Assembly (NCBI RefSeq): GCF_001273835.1
Contig: NZ_JHEI01000141.1
Coordinates: 1-64,000, forward strand
DNA from: Leucobacter celer subsp. astrifaciens
GTDB taxonomy: Bacteria; Actinomycetota; Actinomycetes; Actinomycetales; Microbacteriaceae
Direction: 5' to 3'
DNA: 64,000 bases
The position numbers and the translations under genes are program-made. Position 1 is the stretch's first letter. Every line of letters begins with the position of its first letter. Under the pieces are notes generated by a model. The model had not been told where the DNA came from. It searched no databases and saw only the letters and a program-made list of their open reading frames with translations. This document shows, one piece after another, positions 1 to 9,207 of this stretch.

Positions 1-40
1 CGAGTACGGTCTCCGCTCGCCGGAGCTGGGGCTGGGGCAA

Positions 41-46
41 TAGGCT
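41..46 (+). promoter_or_regulatory. Putative -10 element of pta (leaderless)
   Basis: TAGGCT lies 7 nt before the GTG start of pta, and no Shine-Dalgarno sequence separates them. Transcription would then begin at or next to the start codon. No convincing -35 hexamer is visible. This is inference from spacing only. Confidence 0.4.
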
Positions 47-53
47 TGAGGGC

Positions 54-2180
54 GTGGCTGCAAGCATCTACCTGACCTCGGCCGAAGGCCGCACCGGGAA
101 GAGCGCCGTCGCCCTCGGGGTGCTCGACGCGCTCCTCGCCGATGCCCCGCGGGTGGGCGTCTTCCGCCCGCTCATCCGCTCCTCCGGCGGGCGGGACCGG
201 GTACTCGAACTGCTGCGCACCCGGGCGACGGCAGAGGTGGCCTACGAGGCCTGCATCGGGGTCACCTACGAGGACGCGCACGCCGATCCCGAGACCGCGA
301 TGGTGCGTATCGTCGCCGCGTATCGCGAACTGCAGGAGCACTGCGACGCCGTGATGGTGGTGGGTTCGGACTTCACCGACGTCGCCGCGCCGACGGAGCT
401 GGCCTTCAACGCGAGGATCGCCGCCAACCTCGACACCCCGGTGCTGCTGGTGCTGGGCGGCCGCTCCAACGAGGAGGCCGAGCACCTGGGTCAGCAGCCC
501 GCACGTACGCCGGACGAGATCGCCCAGATCGCCGAGCTGGGGGTCGCCGAGCTGCGCGACGAGCACGCGACCGTGCTCGCGGCGCTCGTGAACCGGGCGG
601 ATCCGCAACGCCTGCCCGAGATCGAGCGCGCGGTGTCCGAGGTGCTGCCGGCCGGCATGCCGGTGTGGGCGGTGCCCGAGGAGCTGCTGCTGGTCGCACC
701 GCCGGTCTCCGGGGTGATCGAGGCGGTGGACGGCCGGCTGGTGCGCGGCGGTTCGGACCTGCTGGTGCGCGAGGTGCGCGACGTGGTCGTCGCGGGCATG
801 TCGATGGAGAATGTGCTGCCCCGGCTGCTCGAGGGCTCGGCGGTGGTGATCGCGGCGGATCGCTCGGAGACCCTGCTCGCGGTGACCATGGCGCACGAGG
901 CGCCGACGTTCCCCACGATCGCGGCGGTGGTGCTCAACGGCGATTTCGAGCTGCCCGCCGCGGTGGAACGGCTGCTCGACGGCATCGACTCCACGCTGCC
1001 GGTGGTGCGCACCCGCTTCGGCACCTTCGACACGGCTCGGCGCATCTCCCGGGCCAGAGGGCTGCTGACGGAGGAGTCGCCGGCCAAGTTCGATACCGCG
1101 CTCGCCCTGTTCGCGCAGCACGTCGACGGAGCGACGCTGCGCGAGCGTCTGCGCTTGCACCGCGGCGGCGTGCGCACACCCGTCATGTTCGCCTACGAGC
1201 TCTTCGCCAGAGCTGCCGAGGCTGACGCGCACATCGTGCTGCCGGAGGGCCACGACGACCGGATCCTGCGCGCCGCGAGCACGCTGCTCGCCCGGGGCAC
1301 GGTGCGTCTCACGATCCTCGGAGAGGAAGCGGCCGTGCGCAAGCGCGGCGGTGAGCTCGGCCTGACGATCGATGCGGCGGAGGTGATCGATCCCGCGACG
1401 TCGCCGCTGCGCGAACGGTTCGCCGCCGAGTACACCCGGCTGCGGGCTCACCGGGGAGTCACGCTGGAGCAGGCCAGGGATGCGATGGCCGACGGCAGCT
1501 ACTTCGGCACGATGATGGTGCACCTCGACCTGGCGGACGGCATGGTCTCCGGCGCGGCGAACACGACCGCCCACACGATCAGGCCGAGCCTCGAGATCAT
1601 CAAGACCCGGCCGGGGGTCTCGGTGGTTTCGAGCGTGTTCTTCATGGCGCTCGCCGATCGGGTGCTGGTCTACGGGGACTGCGCGGTCAACCCGGACCCG
1701 TCCGCGGCCCAGCTGGCCGATATCGCGGTCTCGTCCGCCGATACCGCCGTGCAGTTCGGCGTCGAGCCGAGGATCGCGATGCTCTCCTACTCGACAGGCG
1801 AGTCGGGATCGGGCGCCGACGTCGACAAGGTGCGGGAGGCCACCGCACTGGCACGGGCCGCACGACCGGATCTGCTCCTCGAGGGGCCGATCCAGTACGA
1901 CGCCGCGAGCGATCCCGAGACGGCCGCTGCGAAGCTGCCCGGATCCGAGGTCGCCGGTCGCGCCACGGTCTTCATATTCCCCGATCTGAATACGGGGAAC
2001 AACACCTACAAGGCGGTGCAGCGCTCGGCCGGGGCCGTGGCGGTGGGGCCGGTGCTCCAGGGGCTCGCGAAACCCGTCAACGACCTCTCGCGCGGGGCCA
2101 CAGTCGAGGACATCCTCAACACCGTCGCGATCACCGCCGTGCAGGCGGGCGGGCGCCATCGGGCTCCCTCCGCCGATTGA
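54..2180 (+). CDS. pta: Phosphate acetyltransferase
   Basis: Converts acetyl-CoA and phosphate to acetyl phosphate and CoA, the first step of the Pta-AckA acetate pathway in the cytosol. The 708-residue protein is the long form. It has an N-terminal BioD-like P-loop region (EGRTGKSAVALG near residue 10), a central DRTGG-type regulatory region (about 220-330), and a C-terminal catalytic PTA domain from about residue 375, with the family signature YSTGESGSGADVDKV near 580 and a conserved LNTGNN segment. The GTG start at 54 is preceded by a -10-like hexamer rather than a ribosome binding site. ackA follows after 34 nt, so the two are probably one operon. The assignment is firm. Confidence 0.96.
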   Translation: MAASIYLTSAEGRTGKSAVALGVLDALLADAPRVGVFRPLIRSSGGRDRVLELLRTRATAEVAYEACIGVTYEDAHADPETAMVRIVAAYRELQEHCDAVMVVGSDFTDVAAPTELAFNARIAANLDTPVLLVLGGRSNEEAEHLGQQPARTPDEIAQIAELGVAELRDEHATVLAALVNRADPQRLPEIERAVSEVLPAGMPVWAVPEELLLVAPPVSGVIEAVDGRLVRGGSDLLVREVRDVVVAGMSMENVLPRLLEGSAVVIAADRSETLLAVTMAHEAPTFPTIAAVVLNGDFELPAAVERLLDGIDSTLPVVRTRFGTFDTARRISRARGLLTEESPAKFDTALALFAQHVDGATLRERLRLHRGGVRTPVMFAYELFARAAEADAHIVLPEGHDDRILRAASTLLARGTVRLTILGEEAAVRKRGGELGLTIDAAEVIDPATSPLRERFAAEYTRLRAHRGVTLEQARDAMADGSYFGTMMVHLDLADGMVSGAANTTAHTIRPSLEIIKTRPGVSVVSSVFFMALADRVLVYGDCAVNPDPSAAQLADIAVSSADTAVQFGVEPRIAMLSYSTGESGSGADVDKVREATALARAARPDLLLEGPIQYDAASDPETAAAKLPGSEVAGRATVFIFPDLNTGNNTYKAVQRSAGAVAVGPVLQGLAKPVNDLSRGATVEDILNTVAITAVQAGGRHRAPSAD

Positions 2181-2214
2181 GCGGCGCGCAGCGGAGTCGA
2201 AATCGAGGAGCAGA

Positions 2215-3396
2215 ATGAGCCACATCCTGGTGATCAACGCCGGATCGTCATCGATCAAGTACCAGCTGGTCGACCCGGCGAGCGGCGAGCGGTTCGCCTC
2301 CGGTCTCGTCGAGCGCATCGGCGAGCCGGAGGGGCGCATCGTGCACCGCGGCGCGCGGGAGGAGGAGCTGGCGATCGCGGCGGCGGACCACACCGCGGCG
2401 TTCGAGGCGATGGTGGCGGCCTTCGCCCGGCAGGGCGCATGGGTCGAGAGCCTCGGGATCGCCGCGGTCGGGCATCGTGTGGTGCAGGGCGGCGACGAGT
2501 TCGTGGCGCCCACGCTGATCGATGACTCCGTGGCGGAGCGGATCCTGCAGCTCGGGTCGCTGGCCCCGCTGCACAACCCGGGCCAGTACCAGGCCATCGT
2601 CGCGGCTCGAGCGCTGTTCCCCGATGCACCGCACGTCGCCGTGTTCGACACCGCATTCCATCAGACCATGCCTCCAAGTGCATACACCTACGCGATCGCC
2701 CCCGAGGTCGCAGCGGAGCACGGCGTGCGACGCTACGGGTTCCACGGCATCTCGCACCAGGTGGTGTCGCGTCGGGCAGCGGAGTTCCTCGGGCGGCCGG
2801 TCGGAGAGCTGCGGCAGATCGTGCTGCACCTCGGCAACGGCGCCTCGGCGTGCGCCATCGACCGCGGGCGCTCGGTGGACACCTCGATGGGCCTCACTCC
2901 GCTCGAGGGGCTGGTGATGGGGACGCGCAGCGGCGACATCGATCCGGGCGCACTGCTGCACCTGCTGCGCGCGGGATACGACGTCGACGATCTCGACCGG
3001 CTGCTCAACGCACGGTCGGGGCTGCTCGGTTTCACCGGCACCAACGACTTCCGGGACGTGCGCGCGGCGGCCGAGGCGGGCGATGCCGCGGCCGCACTCG
3101 CGATCGACCTCTATGCGCGCCGGATCCGGCACTACCTCGGCGCGTATCTCGTCGAGCTCGGCGGAGCGGACACGATCGTGTTCACGGCCGGCGTGGGCGA
3201 GAACAACGCGGCGCTGCGGGCCGAGGTGTGCGCGGATCTCGAGTGGTTCGGGATCCGGATCGATGCCGACCGCAACGAGTCGACCGAGCGCGGCGCGCGC
3301 CGCATCAGCGCAGACGACTCCCGCGTGGAGGTCCTCGTCGTGCCCACCGACGAGGAGGCCGAGATCGCGCGCCAGACGCGGCAGCTCGTGGGGTGA
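2215..3396 (+). CDS. ackA: Acetate kinase
   Basis: Interconverts acetyl phosphate plus ADP with acetate plus ATP, completing the pathway begun by pta just upstream. The 393-residue length is typical. The ASKHA-fold signature VINAGSSSIKYQL opens the protein. The catalytic aspartate is in VFDTAFH (about D145), and the arginine that binds the transferred phosphoryl group is in GTRSGDIDP (about R238). The nucleotide-binding segment HLGNGASACAID and the C-terminal TAGVGENN are also present. ATG 2215 follows an AGGAG-type ribosome binding site. A GC-rich hairpin about 60 nt after the stop probably ends the operon. Confidence 0.97.
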   Translation: MSHILVINAGSSSIKYQLVDPASGERFASGLVERIGEPEGRIVHRGAREEELAIAAADHTAAFEAMVAAFARQGAWVESLGIAAVGHRVVQGGDEFVAPTLIDDSVAERILQLGSLAPLHNPGQYQAIVAARALFPDAPHVAVFDTAFHQTMPPSAYTYAIAPEVAAEHGVRRYGFHGISHQVVSRRAAEFLGRPVGELRQIVLHLGNGASACAIDRGRSVDTSMGLTPLEGLVMGTRSGDIDPGALLHLLRAGYDVDDLDRLLNARSGLLGFTGTNDFRDVRAAAEAGDAAAALAIDLYARRIRHYLGAYLVELGGADTIVFTAGVGENNAALRAEVCADLEWFGIRIDADRNESTERGARRISADDSRVEVLVVPTDEEAEIARQTRQLVG

Positions 3397-3456
3397 ACTC
3401 CCGGACCGGACGAGGAACGCGCTCGGGAGCTGAATCAGTGGCGAGCGGATGACTGC

Positions 3457-3472
3457 GGGGCGGGACCGCCCC
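3457..3472 (+). terminator. Putative terminator after ackA
   Basis: GGGGCGG and CCGCCCC form a 7-bp GC stem with a 2-nt loop (or 6 bp with 4 nt), followed by TGTTTCC. It lies 60 nt downstream of ackA. The T run is weak, as is usual for high-GC actinobacteria. Confidence 0.5.
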
Positions 3473-3576
3473 TGTTTCCGCCGTTCCTGCCGGCTGCTCG
3501 AGGGCGCCGTGCGGGCCCTCCTCGCGAACTGCATGAAGATTCGCGGCGTCTCCCACGGATTCCGCAGCCTATTCAG

Positions 3577-3600
3577 GGGCGCGGCCCTCGCCCCGCGCCC
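3577..3600 (+). other. GC-rich hairpin before the transporter operon
   Basis: GGGCGCGG and CCGCGCCC form an 8-bp stem around an 8-nt loop, ending 46 nt before the first permease start. It may be a second terminator for pta-ackA or part of the operon leader. Nothing else is recognised in the 250-nt spacer. Confidence 0.35.
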
Positions 3601-3646
3601 AAGATGGTGAATGTACACAGACCGAAGGCGAGCGCAAAGGAGCAAC

Positions 3647-4531
3647 GTGACATCGACGACACGCATGATTCACCTTGGTCGGAAGGAACGACCGAAACGC
3701 GGATCGCTCCTGCTGTTGATCCCGGGGCTGGCCTCGGTCGTGCTGCTGGGCATCCTTCCGCTGTTCATCGTGGCCCGCAACAGCTTCGCCGTCGCCGATA
3801 ACTACGGCGGCATCACCGGCGGCTTCACCCTGGAGCACTACGCGAAACTCCTCGATCCGGTGTATTCCAAGACGCTCCTGTTCTCGCTCGGCCTCGGCCT
3901 CCTGAACACCGTCGTCTGCATCGTGGTCGGCTACCTCACCTCGTACTACATCGTGTCCCGTCCCGAGGGCAGACAGGGACTGCTCCTGCTCCTCGTCATC
4001 ATCCCGTTCTGGACCGACTTCCTGGTCCGCACGTTCGCGTGGATCACGATCCTCGGTTCGGGCGGACCGATCGCCGGGGTGCTCGGCATCTTCGGCCTCT
4101 CCGGATTCTCCATGATCCCGAGCAACGTCGCCGTCATCCTCGGCCTGCTGTACGCCTTCCTGCCCACAGCGATCTTCCCGATCTACGCATCCATGCGATC
4201 GATCGATCCCTCGCTCAAGGAGGCCGCGACCGATCTCGGCTGCAGCTGGTGGGGAGTGCACCGCAGGGTGATCCTCCCGCTCAGCAGCCCGGGCATCCTC
4301 GGTGCGGCCCTCCTCACCTTCATCCCGACGATGGGCGTGTTCGTGATCCCGGTGCTGCTCGGCGGGGGCAAGGATCCGCTCGTGGGCAACCTCATCGTGA
4401 CCCTCTACACCGAGTTCCGCAACCAGCCGATGGGCGCGGCCGTGTCGATGGTGCTGCTGGTGCTCATGGTGCTCTCGATGGGTCTGATCGGGCTCTTGCT
4501 GAAGCGCACCTCGAACAAGAAGGGAGCGTAG
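3647..4531 (+). CDS. ABC transporter permease, PotB type
   Basis: Inner-membrane subunit of a spermidine/putrescine-type ABC importer. About six hydrophobic segments are visible, beginning with LLLLIPGLASVVLLGIL. The cytoplasmic EAA loop that docks the ATPase reads EAATDLGCSWWGVHRRVILP. I chose GTG 3647 because AAAGGAG ends 4 nt before it; an in-frame ATG at 3611 has no ribosome binding site and would add a basic, non-conserved extension. With this start the protein has 294 residues. The second permease follows after 4 nt. Substrate is unknown; the family also transports opines, other amines and phosphonates. Confidence 0.9.
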   Translation: MTSTTRMIHLGRKERPKRGSLLLLIPGLASVVLLGILPLFIVARNSFAVADNYGGITGGFTLEHYAKLLDPVYSKTLLFSLGLGLLNTVVCIVVGYLTSYYIVSRPEGRQGLLLLLVIIPFWTDFLVRTFAWITILGSGGPIAGVLGIFGLSGFSMIPSNVAVILGLLYAFLPTAIFPIYASMRSIDPSLKEAATDLGCSWWGVHRRVILPLSSPGILGAALLTFIPTMGVFVIPVLLGGGKDPLVGNLIVTLYTEFRNQPMGAAVSMVLLVLMVLSMGLIGLLLKRTSNKKGA

Positions 4532-4535
4532 CCCC

Positions 4536-5318
4536 GTGGACCGCATCGTGAACGGCATCGCCCGTGGAGTATTCGTCTTCCTCTACGTGCCCATCGCCGC
4601 AGTGATCATCTACTCGTTCAACGCGGCGGGCACGAACACCCGCTTCGAGGGGTTCACCCTCCAGTGGTACGCCGACCTCTTCCAGGACGGGGCGCTGATG
4701 CAGACGCTCCGCACGAGCGCCATCGTAGCGGTGCTCACCGCGACCGTCGCGACGGTCATCGGCATCATGTTCGCCCTCGGCATGACCAGGTACCGGGGCC
4801 GCGGCAAGGGCGGACTCCTGGCACTCATCGCGCTGCCCCTCATCGTTCCCGAGATCGTGCTGGGTGTCGCCCTGCTGAGCGTCTTCAGCGCCACGAAGGT
4901 GCCGCTCGGGATCGCGACGCTCGTGCTCGGCCACCTCATCGTCTCGCTCCCTCTCGCGACGCTCGTGCTCATGAGCTCGGCGGCGATGCTGGATCCGAGC
5001 CTGCCGGAGGCTGCGACCGATCTCGGCTGCACCCCGTGGCAGACCTTCACCCGCGTCTACTTCCCCCTCCTCCGACCCGCGGTCATCGCGGCCTGGCTGC
5101 TGAGCTTCACCACCTCGTTCAGCAACATCGTCATGTCGACGTTCCTCAGCGGCGTCGGATCGACCACCCTGCCTCTGCGGATCTACTCGAGCTTGAAGAC
5201 GGGGCTCACCCCGAGCATCAACGCGCTCGGCGCACTGCTCATCCTCCTCACCCTCGTGATCGTGCTGGCGGTCGGAGTCACGCAGATGCGACGCATCCTC
5301 GTCGACTCCCGCTCGTAG
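4536..5318 (+). CDS. ABC transporter permease, PotC type
   Basis: Partner permease of the preceding gene; 260 residues with about six membrane segments and its own EAA loop, EAATDLGCTPWQTFTRVYFP. The GTG start lies 4 nt after the upstream stop, so the two are almost certainly translated together to give the usual heterodimer. Order and sequence match PotC-like proteins of the 2-component permease family (family knowledge). It is followed by the binding protein gene after 52 nt with an AAAGGACA ribosome binding site. Confidence 0.9.
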   Translation: MDRIVNGIARGVFVFLYVPIAAVIIYSFNAAGTNTRFEGFTLQWYADLFQDGALMQTLRTSAIVAVLTATVATVIGIMFALGMTRYRGRGKGGLLALIALPLIVPEIVLGVALLSVFSATKVPLGIATLVLGHLIVSLPLATLVLMSSAAMLDPSLPEAATDLGCTPWQTFTRVYFPLLRPAVIAAWLLSFTTSFSNIVMSTFLSGVGSTTLPLRIYSSLKTGLTPSINALGALLILLTLVIVLAVGVTQMRRILVDSRS

Positions 5319-5370
5319 CGCTCCGTTCCACGCCTCACCCTCCATCTCACCCATCGAAAGGACAACCGTC

Positions 5371-6423
5371 ATGAAGAAGAAGACTCTTGCTGCCGTCGGC
5401 ATCGTCGCCGCGCTGGCACTGACCGGCTGCAGCGGAGGCTCCGAAGGCGGCGCCAAGCAGCTCAACGTCTACGCCTGGGCCGACGAGATCCCCCAGAGCG
5501 TGTTCGACGCGTTCACCGAGGAGACCGGTATCCAGGTCAACGTCGACAACTTCGACAGCAACGAGACCATGATCTCGAAGCTCGCCGCGGGCAACTCGGG
5601 CTACGACATCGTCGAGCCGAGCCAGTACGCCGTGCAGCAGCTCGTCGGACAGGAGCTGGTCGAGCCCCTCGACAAGTCGAAGATCGAGGGCATCGACAAC
5701 ATCGCCGAGACCTTCAAGGACCCGAGCTACGATCCCGGCCTCGAATACTCGGTGCCGTGGGTGTGGGGCACCACCGGCCTCATGTACAACTCCGAGTGCA
5801 CCGGCGGCGAGGAGATCACGAGCTGGAAGTCGCTCTTCGACCCGAAGTGGGATGGCAAGCTGAACATGCTCGACAACATGCTCGCCGCGTACATCGCCGG
5901 CCTGCAGGTCAACGGCTACGGTGCCGACAGCAGCGATGAGCAGGAGATCGCCCGGGCGACGGAGTCGCTCATCGAGCAGAAGAAGATTCTCGCCGGCTAC
6001 AACTCCACCAACTACGGCGAGCTCGTCGCGAACGGCGACGTCTGCATCTCCGAGGCCTGGGGCGGCACCAGCACGGCGAAGATCGTCGAGGAGAACGAGC
6101 ATGTCCACTACGTGATCCCCGAAGAGGGCGGCAGCCTGTGGGTCGACGGCCTCGCGATCGCGAAGGGAGCGCCGAACCAGGATGCGGCTTACGAGTTCAT
6201 CAGCTTCCTGCTGCGTCCGGAGATCGCCGCGATGGCCACGAACGACGGTGGTCTCGCGAGCGCGAACCAGGCGGCGCAGGAGCACGTGAGCGACCAGGGC
6301 CTGCTGTCGAATGCCGCGGTCTACGCGTCCGAGGAGCAGGTGGCCCAGGCCGACTTCATCGTCGATCCCGGCGAGGCCATGAAGTTCTACCAGGACGGCT
6401 GGACCCGGGTGAAGGCCTCCTGA
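5371..6423 (+). CDS. ABC transporter substrate-binding lipoprotein, PotD type
   Basis: Extracytoplasmic solute-binding protein of 350 residues. The N-terminus MKKKTLAAVGIVAALALTGC is a lipoprotein signal with the lipobox LTGC at Cys20, so the mature protein is probably lipid-anchored. The fold resembles PotD/PotF: NVYAWADEIPQSVFDAFTEETG starts the first lobe, followed by ISKLAAGNSGYDIVEPS and later the hinge region PWVWGTTGLMYN. Aromatic residues that could stack on an amine are present, but the substrate cannot be read from sequence. It sits between its permeases and ATPase. Confidence 0.9.
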   Translation: MKKKTLAAVGIVAALALTGCSGGSEGGAKQLNVYAWADEIPQSVFDAFTEETGIQVNVDNFDSNETMISKLAAGNSGYDIVEPSQYAVQQLVGQELVEPLDKSKIEGIDNIAETFKDPSYDPGLEYSVPWVWGTTGLMYNSECTGGEEITSWKSLFDPKWDGKLNMLDNMLAAYIAGLQVNGYGADSSDEQEIARATESLIEQKKILAGYNSTNYGELVANGDVCISEAWGGTSTAKIVEENEHVHYVIPEEGGSLWVDGLAIAKGAPNQDAAYEFISFLLRPEIAAMATNDGGLASANQAAQEHVSDQGLLSNAAVYASEEQVAQADFIVDPGEAMKFYQDGWTRVKAS

Positions 6424-6461
6424 CCAGCACCCGTCGATTCGAGCGAACAGCGATTGGGATC

Positions 6462-7562
6462 ATGAATACGCAGACCACGACCATCACCGCACCGGCCGTC
6501 GAGATCGAGGGCATCTCGAAGAGCTTCGACGGGCACCTCGCGGTGCACCCGCTCGACCTCGAGATCGGCGAGAACGAGTTCTTCTCGATCCTCGGCCCCT
6601 CGGGGTGCGGCAAGACGACGCTCATGCGGATGATCACCGGCTTCGAGACGCCGAGCAGCGGCAGAGTCAGGCTCGGCGGCGCCGATGTGACCGCCGTGCC
6701 GACGCGCAACCGCGATCTCAACATGCTGTTCCAGAGCTACGCGCTCTTTCCCCACCTCACGGTGTTCGACAACGTGGTCTTCGAACTGCGGGTGCGGCGC
6801 GTGCCCAAGGCAGAAGCCAACCGTCGTGCGCAGGAGGCGCTGGAGCTCGTGAAGCTCGCCCACCTCGGGGACCGGAAACCCGACCAGCTCTCGGGCGGTC
6901 AGCGGCAGCGCGTCGCCCTGGCGCGCGCCGTGGTCTCCGGCCCGAAGGTGGTGCTGCTCGACGAGCCTCTCGGGGCGCTCGACCAGCAGCTCCGGAAGGA
7001 GATGCAGTACGAGCTGAAGCGCATGCAGCGCGAGGTCGGCATCACGTTCATCTACGTGACGCACGATCAGGAGGAGGCGCTCACGATGTCGGACCGCATC
7101 GCGGTCATGTCGGAGGGCGTCGTCCAGCAGGTCGCTGCGCCCGAGGACATCTACAACAGGCCGGAGACCCGCTTCGTCGCGGGCTTCATCGGCAGCTGCA
7201 ATCTGCTCGACGTCACGGTGCCGGCAGGATCCACCGGCCAGGAGGTCGGCGCGGTCCTCGACGGCGTCGGGGTGCTCCCCGGCGTGCTGGCCGAGGACGT
7301 GCTCCTCGAGCGGTCGGCGACGCTGCTCCTCAGGCCGGAGCGCATCGACGTGCGCCGCGGCGGAGAGGGCGTTGCCGGTGTGGTCGAAACCCTCACCTTC
7401 CTCGGCGAGGAATGGCACGTGCACCTCGCGGTCAACGCGGAGACGATGATCAAGGTGTCTCTGCCGAGCCTCGTGAAGGAACGAGATCTTCCCGGCCTCG
7501 CCATCGGGGAGGAGCTGCGCATGGCCTGGCGCCCCGAGGACGCGCGGATCGTCATCCGCTGA
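6462..7562 (+). CDS. ABC transporter ATP-binding protein, PotA type
   Basis: Energises the importer encoded by the three preceding genes. The 366-residue protein has Walker A GPSGCGKTT, the signature LSGGQRQRVALARA, Walker B VVLLDEPLGALD and the switch histidine in VTHDQEEAL. A C-terminal TOBE-like regulatory domain follows (about 280-366, with LLRPERIDVRRG). ATG 6462 is chosen over the much longer open frame upstream because that frame runs antiparallel to nothing conserved and overlaps the lipoprotein gene. The ribosome binding site is weak, so translation may depend on coupling. Confidence 0.92.
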   Translation: MNTQTTTITAPAVEIEGISKSFDGHLAVHPLDLEIGENEFFSILGPSGCGKTTLMRMITGFETPSSGRVRLGGADVTAVPTRNRDLNMLFQSYALFPHLTVFDNVVFELRVRRVPKAEANRRAQEALELVKLAHLGDRKPDQLSGGQRQRVALARAVVSGPKVVLLDEPLGALDQQLRKEMQYELKRMQREVGITFIYVTHDQEEALTMSDRIAVMSEGVVQQVAAPEDIYNRPETRFVAGFIGSCNLLDVTVPAGSTGQEVGAVLDGVGVLPGVLAEDVLLERSATLLLRPERIDVRRGGEGVAGVVETLTFLGEEWHVHLAVNAETMIKVSLPSLVKERDLPGLAIGEELRMAWRPEDARIVIR

Positions 7563-7601
7563 TCCGACCACCGCACGACGAGCACACCAGAGAGAGAACC
7601 G

Positions 7602-8402
7602 ATGAGAGTCGCCGTAGCCCAGACATCCCCCGGCATCGATGCCGACGTCAATTTCGCCACGATTCAGCGATACACCGAGGAGGCCGCGTCGCGCGGCGCG
7701 CGCCTGGTCGTCTTCCCCGAGGAGGCGGCGCTGCTGGCCGATGACGAGATCAAGCCGCGGATGGTGGAGATCCTGAGCGAGGTGTGGCCCCGCTTCGAAG
7801 CGCTGCTCGCGGGGCTCGCGCGGGAGCACGGGGTGACGATCATCGCGGCGGGGTACGAGCCGAACGAGGCGGGGAGCCCGTTCAACACGATCCTCGCCTT
7901 CGATCCCGCGGGGGAGGAGATCGCCCGCTACCACAAGATGCACACCTACGATGCGTTCGCCTACCAGGAATCCGCCTACGTCACCCGCGGGTCCGCGCTT
8001 CCGCCGATCATCGAGGTCGACGGCCTTCGCGTGGGAATCGCGAACTGCTACGACGTGCGCTTCCCCGAGCTCTTCCGCAGCATGGCGGACCGCGGCGTGG
8101 ACATCATCTCTCTGTCGGCGGCGTGGGTGTCGGGCAAGGGGAAGGAGGAGCACTGGGAAGTGCTGACGAAGGCCCGTGCCATCGAGAACGTGAGCTGGTT
8201 CATCGCCTCCGGCACGGTCGGGCCGGACTCCGTCGGGCTCAGCCGGGTGATCGATCCTCTCGGTGTGGTGGTCGCCGCTGCTGACGCCCACGGTGAGGGC
8301 CTGATCATCGCGGATATCGATGAGGAGAGGACCCGCGTCGCCAGGCGCATGCTGCCCGCCCTGGAGAACCGCCGCATCGAACTCTCCTACAGCGTCCAGT
8401 AG
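7602..8402 (+). CDS. Nitrilase-superfamily carbon-nitrogen hydrolase
   Basis: Probable cytosolic amidase of 266 residues. The catalytic triad is intact: Glu40 in VVFPEEAAL, Lys112 in ARYHKMHTYD and Cys149 in IANCYDVRFPEL. This class includes omega-amidases, N-carbamoyl-D-amino acid and N-carbamoylputrescine amidases (family knowledge); the exact substrate is not readable here. Position directly after the transporter ATPase (39 nt, with AGAGAGAA as ribosome binding site) suggests that it acts on the imported compound or a derivative, releasing ammonia. The RraA-like gene follows after 26 nt. Confidence 0.88.
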   Translation: MRVAVAQTSPGIDADVNFATIQRYTEEAASRGARLVVFPEEAALLADDEIKPRMVEILSEVWPRFEALLAGLAREHGVTIIAAGYEPNEAGSPFNTILAFDPAGEEIARYHKMHTYDAFAYQESAYVTRGSALPPIIEVDGLRVGIANCYDVRFPELFRSMADRGVDIISLSAAWVSGKGKEEHWEVLTKARAIENVSWFIASGTVGPDSVGLSRVIDPLGVVVAAADAHGEGLIIADIDEERTRVARRMLPALENRRIELSYSVQ

Positions 8403-8428
8403 CAGAACGACCCCGAAAGGAACCAACG

Positions 8429-9115
8429 ATGTTCTTCCACACCGGAGACACCCCGAACGGACTCCCAGACGAACTCCGGGCCAAGCTCGAGCGTTTGAGC
8501 TTCCCCACTCTCGGCCACTACCTCGAGGAGGGATTCGCCGATCCCGGGATCCGGCGCATCGTCGCCGCAGGCGGCCGTGTCATCGGCACCGCCTTCACGG
8601 TGCGCACCACGGCGACCGATTCCACGGCCCTCCACCACGCCGCGGGAATGATCCAGCCCGGCCAGGTCCTGGTGCTCGACACCGGCGGGGACCGCCGGCA
8701 CGCCCCGCTCGGCGAGGTCGTCGCGGCCCAGCTCGTGGCGCGCGGCGCCGCCGGAGCCGTCGTCGACGGTGTCGTGACCGACGTCGACGAGATCGATGAG
8801 CTCGGGCTCACCGTGCACGCGCGGGGCACGAGCATGCTCACGACGAAGCTGCACGGGATCGACGCCGGCGGTGTCAACATCCCGGTGACCTGCGGCGGAA
8901 CGGTCGTCCGCCCCGGCGACGCGGTACTCGCCGACGCCAACGGCGTGCTGGTGGTGCCGGTCGATGTGCTCGAGCGGATCGTCGACATCGCGCTCGCGGA
9001 CGACGCCGAAGAGCCCGGTCTCGTCGCGGAGCTCCGCGGCGGTGCGCCGCTCGGCAGCCTGACCGGCGCGAGTGCGACCGTCGAAACGCTGCTCGCAAGC
9101 GATACGCCGCAGTAG
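8429..9115 (+). CDS. RraA-like protein (HMG/CHA aldolase superfamily)
   Basis: A 228-residue member of the RraA / 4-hydroxy-4-methyl-2-oxoglutarate aldolase superfamily, recognised from GTAFTVRTT, DTGGDRRHAPLGEVVAAQLV, GAAGAVVDGVVTDVDEI and the C-terminal GDAVLADANGVLVVP. Catalytic members carry an Arg-Asp pair after the GxxxDG turn; here the pair is Thr117-Asp118, so the arginine is absent. It may have a different reaction or no aldolase activity. Ribosome binding site GAAAGGAA precedes ATG 8429. A small GC hairpin (9152-9168) lies between this gene and the next. Confidence 0.82.
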   Translation: MFFHTGDTPNGLPDELRAKLERLSFPTLGHYLEEGFADPGIRRIVAAGGRVIGTAFTVRTTATDSTALHHAAGMIQPGQVLVLDTGGDRRHAPLGEVVAAQLVARGAAGAVVDGVVTDVDEIDELGLTVHARGTSMLTTKLHGIDAGGVNIPVTCGGTVVRPGDAVLADANGVLVVPVDVLERIVDIALADDAEEPGLVAELRGGAPLGSLTGASATVETLLASDTPQ

Positions 9116-9207
9116 CGGCGACCCTCTCCCGCTCACTCTCCCTCGGCGAGCGCGGCCGCGAAGGCCGCTGCTTCGCCGTGCCCGAAAACCCCTGGAAAGG
9201 ATCAACC

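Noticed and set aside
3611..3646. ATG 3611 as the start of the first permease
   Set aside because: It lacks a ribosome binding site and adds a basic, non-conserved dozen residues, while GTG 3647 follows AAAGGAG.
6387..8426. A 679-codon frame antisense to the transporter ATPase and amidase genes
   Set aside because: The + strand genes have intact catalytic motifs; the antisense product is His/Arg/Val-rich and resembles nothing.
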